NCBI GenBank assembly: GCA_913054135.1
Contig: CAJXJK010000003.1
Span: 248,001-312,000, forward strand
Direction: 5' to 3'
From: an uncultured Flavobacteriales bacterium
GTDB lineage: Bacteria; Bacteroidota; Bacteroidia; Flavobacteriales_D; Crocinitomicaceae
Length of the DNA stretch: 64,000 nt
Below, one piece after another: positions 8,955 to 18,384 of the stretch. Position 1 is the first letter of the stretch; every line of letters begins with the position of its first letter. The notes under the pieces are model-generated. The model was not told the origin of the DNA, searched no databases, and was given only the letters and a program-made list of their open reading frames with translations. Made by a program: the position numbers and the translations under genes.

Positions 8955-11108
8955 ATGAGGTGGTTTGCTCTTATTTCTTTTTTTTGTTGTCATGTTCTTT
9001 GGTCCCAAAGTGAAGTTGACGTGGTTGACAGTTTGGAACAAAGAATGGACCAGCTCTCAAACCAAGACACGCTAAAAATTGCCGCCTTATTAGAATTAGC
9101 CGATTTAGAAGAGTTGGAGCTTGAAGAGAGGGTCGAGTATGCCGCATACGCTCTAAGGCTTTCTGAAAGGATGGAACATCCATTAAGCTACATTAGTTCT
9201 GCAGATGTTCTTACCTCTTTATATTACTTCAATGGAGAATATGAGCAAGCGGAGATTTATGCAATTAAATCAGTTGAAATCGCGAGGCACAATCACTTGG
9301 ATGCACAGCTGGCAAATGCACTGTGTAGTTTAGGAGAAATAGAAGATTATTTAGGTAAGGATGAAAATTCTGTCTCGCACATTTTAGAGGCAATTGAGGT
9401 TGCAGAAGATTGTCTGGATTATGATGCTATGGTGAGAAGCTATATTAGCTTGGCTGGTTATTACTATTACAGAGATTTAAACGCTAAGGCTTTAGAGTAT
9501 TATGAAGAAGCTAAATTAATATTAGTGAAACATGATGAAATTAAAGACAGGCATGTAGTGATGGGAGTGACTGAGTCGAGTATCGGCTGGGTTTATTACT
9601 ATGACGGAAAGATGGACTTGGCTATTGAGCAATTAAAGAATGCCGTAAACATTTATGACACTTATGAGAAAAATTCAACCTACGCCTCCAATGCTCATGC
9701 TTCTCTTTCAACTTTGTATTCAGAAAATGCTGATTTTGAATTAGCACAAGAGGAGGCGCAAAGATCAATTGATATTGCTATGATAAATGACTATACCGTT
9801 GGGTATTTGAATGGTTATGAGGCACTGGGGAATGCGTATGTTGGTTTGAAAGACCCTAGACGTGCGAGGTCTGCTTTTTTAGAAGCTCTAGATGCAGCAA
9901 AAAGGCTAAAGGACATTGACAGTAGACTAAATATTACGCAAAGTTTGGCTAAGGTTTTTGTGCTTGAAGGCAATTATGAAATGGCTTACGACTACCTCCT
10001 TGGGGTTGATGAAATTAAAGATAGTATCAGACAAACAGAAATTGATAATGCATTTAATGAATCAATAACTAAATACGAAACGGAGAAAACTGAGACGGAG
10101 AATGAAATCTTATTGCAACAGAATAAAATAGAGACACTTGAAAACAAGGATAATAAGGCGAAACTAAGTCAATCACGAATTATTATTATTTCTTCGGTCA
10201 TTGGTTTGCTTCTGCTTGTTGGTTTAGCCTTCGTCTTATTAAATAGAAATAGATTAAAACAAAAGGCTAATGCTGAGCTCTCAGTTGCCTATGAAACCAT
10301 TCAGCTCTCTAATGAACAACTAACGAATGCGAATAACATTATTCAAGAAAAGAATGATGATATCACAGCCAGTATGGAGTATGCTAGTAAGATTCAAGAG
10401 GCCCTGCTTCCTACAAAAGAAAATGCTGAACTTTTTAAAGATTCATTTTTTATATTAATGCCAAAAGACATTGTATCTGGGGATTTTCTCTGGTATTCTA
10501 AAGTTGGGTCTAAAGTGATATTTGCGGCAGCAGATTGCACAGGTCATGGAGTTCCGGGAGCATTTATGAGTATGATCGGGAACACTTTTTTACATCAAAT
10601 TGTAAATGAAGAGAAAGTGCTGCAGCCATCTATAATCTTAGATCAATTAAGAGAACGTGTAATCACAGCATTAAGGCAAGACGGTGAAGACAATGCGCGA
10701 AAAGACGGAATGGATATGGCTCTTTGTAGCTTAGACTTAGAAACGCGCGAGTTGCAATTTGCTGGAGCAAACAACCCATTGTATTATACGAAAGGCAGAG
10801 AAATAGTTGAGCTTAAAGGAGACAAACAACCTGTAGGTTATATGCCAGAGAGGTCAGGTCCTTTCACTAATCATAAAATTGTCTTGAATGAGGGAGATGC
10901 TATTTATATATTTTCAGACGGCTATCCAGATCAGTTTGGGGGACCAAAAGGAAAGAAGTTTAAGTATAAGCAACTGAGAGAATTGTTGCTGTCTAATTCT
11001 CAAAAGCCTATGTTGAGCCAAAAGGAATTGCTCATTTCTTCTTTCTATGACTGGAAAGGTGACCTTGAGCAAATTGATGACGTATGTTTAATAGGCGTAA
11101 GGGTTTAG
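8955..11108 (+). CDS. TPR-sensor SpoIIE/PP2C serine phosphatase
   Basis: The ATG at 8955 opens a signal peptide (MRWFALISFFCCHVLWSQ) and is preferred to an upstream TTG. The 717-residue protein has TPR repeats over about residues 40-385, a transmembrane helix near 405-430 (IIIISSVIGLLLLVGLAFVLL), a coiled coil, and a PP2C/SpoIIE phosphatase over about 490-717. Metal-binding motifs are visible: VSGDFLWYS, ADCTGHGVPGAFMS, KDGMDMALC and FSDGYPDQFGG. This is a Bacteroidota signalling architecture, probably sensing in the periplasm and dephosphorylating a cytoplasmic STAS-type protein. Its C-terminal 200 residues closely resemble the phosphatase at 29892. Confidence 0.9.
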   Translation: MRWFALISFFCCHVLWSQSEVDVVDSLEQRMDQLSNQDTLKIAALLELADLEELELEERVEYAAYALRLSERMEHPLSYISSADVLTSLYYFNGEYEQAEIYAIKSVEIARHNHLDAQLANALCSLGEIEDYLGKDENSVSHILEAIEVAEDCLDYDAMVRSYISLAGYYYYRDLNAKALEYYEEAKLILVKHDEIKDRHVVMGVTESSIGWVYYYDGKMDLAIEQLKNAVNIYDTYEKNSTYASNAHASLSTLYSENADFELAQEEAQRSIDIAMINDYTVGYLNGYEALGNAYVGLKDPRRARSAFLEALDAAKRLKDIDSRLNITQSLAKVFVLEGNYEMAYDYLLGVDEIKDSIRQTEIDNAFNESITKYETEKTETENEILLQQNKIETLENKDNKAKLSQSRIIIISSVIGLLLLVGLAFVLLNRNRLKQKANAELSVAYETIQLSNEQLTNANNIIQEKNDDITASMEYASKIQEALLPTKENAELFKDSFFILMPKDIVSGDFLWYSKVGSKVIFAAADCTGHGVPGAFMSMIGNTFLHQIVNEEKVLQPSIILDQLRERVITALRQDGEDNARKDGMDMALCSLDLETRELQFAGANNPLYYTKGREIVELKGDKQPVGYMPERSGPFTNHKIVLNEGDAIYIFSDGYPDQFGGPKGKKFKYKQLRELLLSNSQKPMLSQKELLISSFYDWKGDLEQIDDVCLIGVRV

Positions 11109-11300
11109 ATGGAGGATGATAAGCCCGATATCAATCTAAAGAAATTCAGAAAGCACGAAAAAACTTTTCCTTGGTCGTTAATAAGGAAACTGGTGATCGC
11201 TATTATACTTGGTGCTGTCCTGTTTTATTTATACAAGACACTTGAACAAAAACCTAAAAAAATTAATGATACTGAATTGGAAATTGAATTTCCCGATTAG
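11109..11300 (+). CDS. Small single-pass membrane protein
   Basis: This 63-residue protein starts on the base after the phosphatase stop, which implies co-translation. It has a basic N-terminal half, one transmembrane helix (about residues 25-45, LVIAIILGAVLFYLYKTL), and a short acidic tail (ELEIEFPD). No family is recognised. The position suggests an accessory to the TPR-SpoIIE phosphatase, but that rests on adjacency only. It converges with the CHU_C mini-protein, overlapping it by four bases. Confidence 0.6.
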   Translation: MEDDKPDINLKKFRKHEKTFPWSLIRKLVIAIILGAVLFYLYKTLEQKPKKINDTELEIEFPD

Positions 11301-11638
11301 TAATGAACCTGTAAGGTTGCTTGTTGAGTAGCTTCAGAACCGTCTGCTGCAGTTACTTCTAAGAACACGAAATATACCCCTGCACTTACTTTGATTCCTG
11401 CGTGCGTATGTCCATCCCAGCTTCCGTTTAATCCGTAAAACCTATAGACTGGTTCTCCATGACGATTATAAATGGTGCAGGTCAACTCTTCAAAAGCTTC
11501 GGCACCTCTAATCTTAAATAGATCGTTATCTCCATCTCCATTCGGAGTGAATATATTAGGAATCGTGACTACATCCTGTGCAAATCCTTCCTGAAAAGGA
11601 AGAAAGCTTAAAAGTAATATGGCTACTAAATGCTTCAT
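11297..11638 (-). CDS. Secreted mini-protein: signal peptide plus CHU_C domain only
   Basis: This 113-residue protein has a signal peptide (about 1-20, ending near FAQ) followed directly by a full gliding-motility-associated C-terminal domain. Diagnostic features are NIFTPNGDGDNDLF, the IYNRHGEPVY segment, GSWDGHTHAG and the GVYFVFLEV strand. In known proteins this domain is the C-terminal type IX export signal behind a large cargo. Here there is no cargo. It lies 28 bases after the S9 peptidase gene on the same strand and may be co-transcribed with it. It could be a structural partner, a decoy or a remnant. Confidence 0.8.
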   Translation of the reverse strand: MKHLVAILLLSFLPFQEGFAQDVVTIPNIFTPNGDGDNDLFKIRGAEAFEELTCTIYNRHGEPVYRFYGLNGSWDGHTHAGIKVSAGVYFVFLEVTAADGSEATQQATLQVHY

Positions 11639-11666
11639 TTAAACGGTTAAGGTATAACTTTTTGTT

Positions 11667-14474
11667 CTATTTATCAAGTTCAAACCCTTGCTCAATGCCT
11701 TTGTCAACTGCCGGAAGCCCATTTTTCATCCAAGATGGCATTGGGGCGTCTAACAAATAATGATCAAAGAACTGTCTCATTCTTCTCGATAAATCTCTTT
11801 TGTTCGGGAGTTTACGAAGGTTGTGTCCGTCTCCGTTATAGTTTAACATCCAAACGTCTTTGTCTAATCTTCTTAACCCCATGTACATTTCAATTCCTTG
11901 ATACCAAGGCACTGCACCATCATTATCGTTATGCATAATTAAAACAGGTGTGTTCACTTTTGGCAAACCAAATAATGGTGAGTTTTCAATGTATAAGTCT
12001 GGTCTTTCCCATATGGTGTTTCCAATCCTACTTTGGGTATGCTCATATTGAAACATTCTTGACATTCCTGAACCCCATCTTATTCCGCCATATGCCGAAA
12101 ACATATTACTTACAGGTGCGCCGGCCATTGCTGCCGCATATTTATCTGTCATTGTAATCAGCTGTGCAGTTTGATATCCACCCCAGCTTTGTCCTTGTAA
12201 GCCTAGCTTGGTGGTGTCAATCCAATCATATTTTTCAGTTAAGTAATCTGTTCCACTCACAATGCAATTGAAAGCTGACTTTGCAGGGTGACCTTCTTTG
12301 TAGGCCACGTCTGGAATAAAAACAATGTAGCCGTTACTCACATACTCGGTAGCATAAATAATTGAAGCTGTAGGCTTAGGAGCGTAATAGAAGTGAATGT
12401 TATCTTGATAGTCTTCATAGAAATAGACGAGCATTGGATATTTCTTTTTAGGGTCAAAGTCTTCAGGTTTGTATAGCAACCCTCTCATAGAGGTGCTGTC
12501 ATAAGCTTGCCAGTCTACGAACTCAACAGTTCCCCAATTGTATTCATCTTGCTGAGGGTTAGTTTCACTTATGGTTTCAATAGATTCAAATGATATGCTT
12601 GTTCTTTCAATTTCTGGATAATCAGTAAAGCTTTGTCTTCTAAACAATACTTGATCAGACTCTTTAGCCTTTGAGAAGTAAACATATTTGTGTGGTGAAG
12701 AGATCAATTCAGAAAACATAAATCCATCTTTGCCTTCGTTTATTGAATAGTAAGCTTCATCTTTCGATAAGTCATTGATGCTTTTTAACAGACAATTATC
12801 GAGTGTTAGATAGATGCTATCTCTTTCTGTTCTTAAGAGAGAATATCTCATTTTTGAACGATTGTTAGCTTGGCCAGTTAGGGCAAAATTCTTTGTTTCA
12901 TCTTTCGGGTTCAAGAACCAGATGTCATATTTTGTTTTAGCTACAAAATACTCCTCCCCATTGTGCTTTGCCCAACCCAAGCTACTCTCCGGATAGGCAG
13001 TAAATGGCATTCCATTATTGTCAGATGAAAAATTTGCATCAATCGTTCTTGTTAAATTTACATCTCCCTTTTTGGTCGACACTGAAGATGACATCCAAGC
13101 CGAGTCGGCACCATTGTACCAAACAAAATAATCTCCTGATGGAGAAAGACTTCCTCCATGTAAAAGACCTTCTTTTATAAGAGTTGAGTTTCCGTTCTTA
13201 ACATCTACTTTGTAATAATCAGATTTCCAAGGAAAAGCCCAGTTGCGCTCGCGCCTGTGATTTCTATTATCTGTTCCCAATGCATAGTTGGCATTGTTGA
13301 AGTTCATTGTTCTTATATTTTCAAGCTCTTCATTCGCCAATTGTACAAACTTTTTATCTGACAAATGATAAACAGCTTTGTACGATTTCATTTTATCTCT
13401 TTTTAGTGATTTTAGCTGCTGAGGTTGAATCTTTAAATCACTACCAGCCCAGATGTCTACATGCGCCTTCTCGGTTTCTAAGAGTGTGTCCTCTGCTTCT
13501 TGTTTGAGAATTTCATTAGTTCCAAAATAAATCTTACTTCCATCTCTAGAAAATGATGGCGCATTGAATTTTGAAACTGTCCAGTTTTTAGGCATATTTT
13601 TCGTCAAGGAATCAACTACTATTGATGCACTGTCTGATTGACCATTCCAATAGTTTAAAGCGTAATTTTTAGTTTTTCCTGTATCATTTGAGCTAAGAAA
13701 TACCAATTGATCTCCGGCGTAATTAAATTTCAGTTTTTGTTGAGCTTGTTTTTTTGAGCTTAACTTCTGAATTTTTAAGTCGTTTAATTGGATTACGAAA
13801 ACTTCAATGGAGTCTTTTTCACCTTTAGAGCTTGTCGTATATGCTAATGCGGTTCCTGCTCTGTTGAATGTGTATTCTTTTACTTGATGAACCTTTTTCT
13901 TTTCGCCTGTTACTGGATTGTGAATGATTAGGGTTTTTCCAGATGTTTTAGGAGGTGCTATTAACTTCTTTTTTTTGACCTTCTTTAATTGCTTTGGTGT
14001 TAATTTCGGCCTAAGATCTTTGCTGGCCAGGTATGCAATCCAACTTCCCTCTTCTGCGATTTTAAAGGAAGTAACATTTCCATATTTTTTTATTGAGTCA
14101 TTCTCAGGAAAGTAAATAGCTAAAGAGTCTTTTGGGAATTTGGTCTTTTTGACTTTGTCTAGTTTGAGTTGTCTAATGGTATCAAACTGAGGTTTAATGG
14201 TGAACACTACAAACTTTTCACCATGATCAAATTTTGCCAGTTTTCCTCTTTCAAAAGATTTAAGTTGACCCTTGGTTTTAATAAACAGTTTTGAATCTCC
14301 TTCTAGTGGGTTAATCTCATAGCTTATTATCGCACCAGTTCTTGATTGTTTGGGGCTCTCAATATGATTCCACTTGTCATATGCAGTGTAATCAATTTTC
14401 TTTTTTTGAGAGGTTGCCCCAAATGAGATAATTACCAATAATAGGGTGGCCGAAAGCTTAGATAGAGTGCTCAT
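11667..14474 (-). CDS. S9 family serine peptidase (prolyl oligopeptidase/DPP fold)
   Basis: This 935-residue protein has a signal peptide (MSTLSKLSATLLLVIISFGATSQ), a long beta-propeller region (about 40-650), and a C-terminal alpha/beta-hydrolase domain. The catalytic triad is visible: S763 in GQSWGGYQ, D852 in HNDNDGAVPW, and H884 in NGDGHNLR. S9 peptidases of this size in Bacteroidota are periplasmic exo- or oligopeptidases that cut at proline or similar positions; the exact specificity cannot be read here. A -7 promoter box lies only four bases before the ATG, which suggests a leaderless mRNA. Confidence 0.92.
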   Translation of the reverse strand: MSTLSKLSATLLLVIISFGATSQKKKIDYTAYDKWNHIESPKQSRTGAIISYEINPLEGDSKLFIKTKGQLKSFERGKLAKFDHGEKFVVFTIKPQFDTIRQLKLDKVKKTKFPKDSLAIYFPENDSIKKYGNVTSFKIAEEGSWIAYLASKDLRPKLTPKQLKKVKKKKLIAPPKTSGKTLIIHNPVTGEKKKVHQVKEYTFNRAGTALAYTTSSKGEKDSIEVFVIQLNDLKIQKLSSKKQAQQKLKFNYAGDQLVFLSSNDTGKTKNYALNYWNGQSDSASIVVDSLTKNMPKNWTVSKFNAPSFSRDGSKIYFGTNEILKQEAEDTLLETEKAHVDIWAGSDLKIQPQQLKSLKRDKMKSYKAVYHLSDKKFVQLANEELENIRTMNFNNANYALGTDNRNHRRERNWAFPWKSDYYKVDVKNGNSTLIKEGLLHGGSLSPSGDYFVWYNGADSAWMSSSVSTKKGDVNLTRTIDANFSSDNNGMPFTAYPESSLGWAKHNGEEYFVAKTKYDIWFLNPKDETKNFALTGQANNRSKMRYSLLRTERDSIYLTLDNCLLKSINDLSKDEAYYSINEGKDGFMFSELISSPHKYVYFSKAKESDQVLFRRQSFTDYPEIERTSISFESIETISETNPQQDEYNWGTVEFVDWQAYDSTSMRGLLYKPEDFDPKKKYPMLVYFYEDYQDNIHFYYAPKPTASIIYATEYVSNGYIVFIPDVAYKEGHPAKSAFNCIVSGTDYLTEKYDWIDTTKLGLQGQSWGGYQTAQLITMTDKYAAAMAGAPVSNMFSAYGGIRWGSGMSRMFQYEHTQSRIGNTIWERPDLYIENSPLFGLPKVNTPVLIMHNDNDGAVPWYQGIEMYMGLRRLDKDVWMLNYNGDGHNLRKLPNKRDLSRRMRQFFDHYLLDAPMPSWMKNGLPAVDKGIEQGFELDK

Positions 14475-14478
14475 AGTT

Positions 14479-14486
14479 CAAATATA
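14479..14486 (-). promoter_or_regulatory. -7 box of the S9 peptidase gene, close to the ATG
   Basis: On the minus strand TATATTTG matches TAnnTTTG exactly and is separated from the ATG at 14474 by only the four bases AACT. A possible -33 TTTG lies at 14511-14514, a rather wide 24 bases away. Confidence 0.45.
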
Positions 14487-14550
14487 CAAACTAGAGGCTT
14501 TTCTGAAATCCAAAAGAATTCAAGTATTGAACACTCAAAAGGGAATAAAC

Positions 14551-14898
14551 CTAGTCGATTACGATAATTTGGATTTTGTTATCGATATGATTCTTGAATC
14601 CTAAGTCGTAAATCATAGTGTATTTTTCTCCTATTGGTGAATTATGAATATGGGTGAAATAGTCATTGTTATAGCCGTAGGCTTGTGCTACATCCATTGA
14701 TATTGGAGAGCTTCTATAGATGTCATAAAGTTTGTGAAGAGTAACCCAGTTTTTGTGAAGAATCTTGTTGATCTCTAAAACCTTGTATTCTTTCTCCTTA
14801 TTTCTATCGTTATGAAATTTGTTTTTACACGAGATAGAACAAAACTTCCTGTTTGATCTACCATTAAATTCTTTGTTGCATGATTGACAAGTGCTCAT
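14551..14898 (-). CDS. Zinc-ribbon protein of unknown function
   Basis: This 115-residue protein opens with a compact treble-clef or zinc-ribbon: CQSCNKEF, then KFCSISCKNKFHNDRN, giving a C-x2-C...C-x3-C arrangement for one zinc ion. The remaining 80 residues are mixed helix and strand, ending IDNKIQIIVID. Similar short proteins are widespread in Bacteroidota with no known role; nucleic-acid binding would be a guess from the metal site. It stands between the S9 peptidase and the receptor gene on the same strand, with no tight linkage. Confidence 0.7.
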   Translation of the reverse strand: MSTCQSCNKEFNGRSNRKFCSISCKNKFHNDRNKEKEYKVLEINKILHKNWVTLHKLYDIYRSSPISMDVAQAYGYNNDYFTHIHNSPIGEKYTMIYDLGFKNHIDNKIQIIVID

Positions 14899-14947
14899 AG
14901 TAATAGGTTTGTTAAACGTTTTACGTCACTTTAAAAGCAAGGTTACA

Positions 14948-17416
14948 CTAATTAGGTGGATCTGCCTTTTTTCCTGCAAGCTTGAAGTCTATTTTGTAAT
15001 AGAATAGAGGTAAAAACCCTAGCTGATATCTTTCAGCAAATGACATTGTTGGGTCAGTAGCGTTTGGAGTATAAGTTAAGCCTAGTATATTTTGACCCAA
15101 GGTGCCCGGGAACAAATCAAGTATGTTAACCAGATCTAATCCAAACTCATGAGTGACCTTTTTCGCGTTTAGCGTATAATTCACTTTTAAATCTACTCTG
15201 AAATAGTCTTTAAACCTTAATGTGTTGTATCCGTCATCTTGAAATACTATTTCTTTCAATGAATCTGTGAGCACTGGATCAAGTATTCCGTATCGCTTGC
15301 CCCCTGCATAAGTAATTTTCATTCCAAGTGCTAACGTATGTTTATCTGTTTCACCAAGTTTAAATTCCTTACCAACTAGCCCGTTTGTGATATAGTTACC
15401 ATTAAAGTCCGTGTTCCTTGTTACGCCATCACTTCCTACATATTTGGAATCATATAAACTTAAGGTCGTCATGAAAAAGAAACTGTTGTCAAAGAATTTT
15501 TGAAGGGTGAATTCAATTCCGTAATTAAATCCAGTCCCTGTATTCTCTAGGTCAGTCGGAAAGAACCTGGCAAATCCGCTTCCTTGATTTAAAATTGAGA
15601 AAGAAGATGGATCTGTTGTAACAGGAACGTCATAAAGATATTGGTAGTAAGCTTCGGTTTTGAATGAAAGAGACTTCTTAATCTTAGTAGTAAAGGATAC
15701 CACTGAATGAATACTTCTTGTAAAGTCCATGTCTAGATTTTGATACTCTTTTTGTCCCCCAACGTTTTGGTGATAAGTATAGATGTATAAAGGATGATGT
15801 TGTGAGTGCATTCCTGCACCAAATGCTAGTACGCTATTATCAGAAGTCGCTATTTTTAATCCAAGCCTTGGTTCGATAGGAGAAATAGAATTACTCAAAG
15901 AAAAGTATTGACTGTGCAATCCACCATTGAAAGTTAAGCGATTACTGATTTTGTATTTCCATTGAATGAATGCTTGTGCAAGAATTGCTGGATTTGGCGA
16001 TTTGTATTCCCAACGTTTGTAGAATTGAGAAGTTGAATCAGCAATGTCGTAACGAATTGAATCTTGCATATTCATATGGTAGCCATCTATGTTGACACCA
16101 TATTTTATAACATGTTTTTTACCCAGTTTTTGATTCATGCTAAAATATGCTGAACCAGTGTGAATTTGGTATGAATAACCCATCATATCAAAAGGGTCAG
16201 CATCATATTGCCAAGTTGAGTCAGGTGTTAACGATCTTAGAATAAATAAATGTCTTGTTGTTTGTTTTTGATAGGAATAGGAAAGGGTAGTTTTCAAGAA
16301 AGTGTTCTTGTTGATAGGCTTCTTATAAGTTACCCCTGAAATCGCCATGTCGGTTCCAAATAATTGATCCCTGTCCTGTTCTCCAAATGCATCTTGTGAA
16401 GGCTCGGTTTGATCAGAGATTAATATGTCAATGCTACTAGTACCTGCTATACTCCAAATAGAAAGATTACCTCCTTTTTTCAATGGGAAATTAAGTTTCA
16501 ATGCGCCGTCTGTATATCCAGGAATCGCATCCGTTCCATACTTGAAACCAACTTTGTCGAAGAGAGAAAGTGTTGACAATCTGCCCATCACTAGGTAGCT
16601 AGCACCAGTCTTTTTAGAAAGTGGACCTTCTATCAATCCTTCGGTTCCTAAGAACCCAAATTGTCCAGAGAACTCGTGTAATTGGTCATTTCCCTTTCTT
16701 AATCTCAAATCAAATACTCCAGAGGTACTGTTTCCAAATTCAGCTGGGAAAGCCGACATGAAAAAATCGGAGTTATCTAAAAACTTATTGTTTAAAATTG
16801 AAACGGGTCCACCTGTCGACCCTGCAATTGCGAAGTGATTGGGGTTAGGAATACTAACTCCTTCAATTCGATAAACGATTCCTAAAGGGGAGTTTCCTCT
16901 AATAACTAAATCATTACGAGAGTCATCTGCACCTTGAGCGCCTGCATAGTTTGACATCATTCTGGCAGGGTCACCTCGGCTTCCTGCGTATCGATTCGTT
17001 TCTTCAACCGAAAAACTTTGAGCACTAACAGTGGCCATTTCGTTGATTACCTCTCCTTTTTTCCTTCCTTGAACTACAACTGTTTCTCCTACAATACTAG
17101 ACTCATCCATGAAAATATTCACTATTGATTCTTTTCCAGAATTAACAATTACCGTCACCGTTTTTGGATCGTATCCAATAGACGTAATTTCTAAATTGTG
17201 TTTGCCAATTGGCACTTTGCTTATAGTAAAGTTTCCTTTGGCATCACATATTGCACCAAGTGTTGGCTCTGAGTTAATAACTTTGACTTTAGCGCCAATA
17301 AGAGGGTAGTTAGATTCAGTGTCAAGGATGGTCCCTCTGATGTTTTGTGTGAAGTCTTGAGTAAAAGCGCTTAGACTTATTGTACACAAGATTACAAATG
17401 AAAAGGCTGTCTGCAT
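14948..17416 (-). CDS. TonB-dependent receptor-like outer-membrane protein
   Basis: This 822-residue protein has a signal peptide (about 1-19) and a carboxypeptidase-regulatory-like domain (about 22-110, IRGTILDTESNYPLIGAKV). A plug domain follows (about 130-245, LVIRGNSPLGIVYRIEGV and TSGVFDLRLRKGN), then a long beta-barrel to the end. Such receptors import siderophores, glycans or peptides using TonB energy. The substrate is not evident and no SusD-like partner is adjacent. It begins 36 bases after the second PorP/SprF stop, so it may be the last gene of the SprB-like operon. Receptors of this type also occur in type IX loci without a known import substrate. Confidence 0.88.
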   Translation of the reverse strand: MQTAFSFVILCTISLSAFTQDFTQNIRGTILDTESNYPLIGAKVKVINSEPTLGAICDAKGNFTISKVPIGKHNLEITSIGYDPKTVTVIVNSGKESIVNIFMDESSIVGETVVVQGRKKGEVINEMATVSAQSFSVEETNRYAGSRGDPARMMSNYAGAQGADDSRNDLVIRGNSPLGIVYRIEGVSIPNPNHFAIAGSTGGPVSILNNKFLDNSDFFMSAFPAEFGNSTSGVFDLRLRKGNDQLHEFSGQFGFLGTEGLIEGPLSKKTGASYLVMGRLSTLSLFDKVGFKYGTDAIPGYTDGALKLNFPLKKGGNLSIWSIAGTSSIDILISDQTEPSQDAFGEQDRDQLFGTDMAISGVTYKKPINKNTFLKTTLSYSYQKQTTRHLFILRSLTPDSTWQYDADPFDMMGYSYQIHTGSAYFSMNQKLGKKHVIKYGVNIDGYHMNMQDSIRYDIADSTSQFYKRWEYKSPNPAILAQAFIQWKYKISNRLTFNGGLHSQYFSLSNSISPIEPRLGLKIATSDNSVLAFGAGMHSQHHPLYIYTYHQNVGGQKEYQNLDMDFTRSIHSVVSFTTKIKKSLSFKTEAYYQYLYDVPVTTDPSSFSILNQGSGFARFFPTDLENTGTGFNYGIEFTLQKFFDNSFFFMTTLSLYDSKYVGSDGVTRNTDFNGNYITNGLVGKEFKLGETDKHTLALGMKITYAGGKRYGILDPVLTDSLKEIVFQDDGYNTLRFKDYFRVDLKVNYTLNAKKVTHEFGLDLVNILDLFPGTLGQNILGLTYTPNATDPTMSFAERYQLGFLPLFYYKIDFKLAGKKADPPN

Positions 17417-17452
17417 GAATAGGGTTGTTTGATAAGCATGAAGATAATATAA

Positions 17453-18373
17453 TTATTCCATTGAAGCCTTATTGTCTTCTTTTGGGGCTGTACGACCAAA
17501 CTTCACGCTCAACATGAGCTCGTGTGAACCAGAATTGAAGTTTTTTAAGTCGGTAATTGAAAAGTCATAAGCATAACCAATGTTCACCATTTCTTTGTAT
17601 TGGAAACCTATTATTCCATTTACTGCATCATTGCTTCTCCATCCGAACCCTAACCAAACAGTTTCTTTAAAGATTCCTCTTACACCCAAATCAAATTTTA
17701 CTGGCGCAGGCAATCCCATTTTCAGCATCATTGTTGGTTCAATTGCCCAATTGTCACCTAAATGAAATTTGTACCCTCCGTTAAAGAAAAAGTGATCTTC
17801 AAGATATGTCTCAGAACTTGTTTGTGTGGCTAAAAATGAAACTTTGTTGTGGAACATTTGTCCAATAGATGCTCCAAAATACCAATCAGGGTGATATAGA
17901 TAAAGACCGAACTTAGCATCAGGGTCAAATGACTTAAGAAGACCATTTGAAAAGTAGAAATCATTAGGATGATAAGTAGTTATTTTATCTGCATCTAGTA
18001 GCCATTCGTTGAATCCACCAGAAAGTCCAAAAGACATATTTAATTGATCGGCCAATTGTACATGATAAGTGAAAGATGCTTGGAACCCAATTCTTCTTGT
18101 AGGCCCAACGACATCAGTATAAACATAACCACCAAGACCAATTTTCTCGTTCTTTAATGGTCCATGTGCACTTAAAGTAAATGTTCTAGGTGCATCTGTA
18201 ATTCCAATCCACTGATAACGGTTCGTAGTAGTTGCTTCCCAATATTTATTCACTCCGGCATAGGCTGGATTGAATGCATATTGATTGAACATGTATTGCG
18301 TGTATTGTGGGAGCTGTTGAGCTTTAGAGTTCAGAGCAAACAAACAAATTGATATTATAATTAATTTCTTCAT
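17453..18373 (-). CDS. PorP/SprF family protein, downstream of the SprB-like adhesin
   Basis: The ATG at 18373 (MKKLIIISICLFALNSKAQ) gives a signal peptide; a GTG 18 bases upstream inside the previous stop region is less likely. The 306-residue protein has the diagnostic QLPQYTQYMFNQYAFNPAYAGV at its mature N-terminus and beta-strands thereafter (GLGGYVYTD, LSGGFNEWLL). It lies 12 bases after the giant repeat protein, as sprF follows sprB in Flavobacterium johnsoniae. I infer it helps deliver that adhesin to the cell surface. Confidence 0.93.
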   Translation of the reverse strand: MKKLIIISICLFALNSKAQQLPQYTQYMFNQYAFNPAYAGVNKYWEATTTNRYQWIGITDAPRTFTLSAHGPLKNEKIGLGGYVYTDVVGPTRRIGFQASFTYHVQLADQLNMSFGLSGGFNEWLLDADKITTYHPNDFYFSNGLLKSFDPDAKFGLYLYHPDWYFGASIGQMFHNKVSFLATQTSSETYLEDHFFFNGGYKFHLGDNWAIEPTMMLKMGLPAPVKFDLGVRGIFKETVWLGFGWRSNDAVNGIIGFQYKEMVNIGYAYDFSITDLKNFNSGSHELMLSVKFGRTAPKEDNKASME

Positions 18374-18384
18374 ATCTATCCCCT

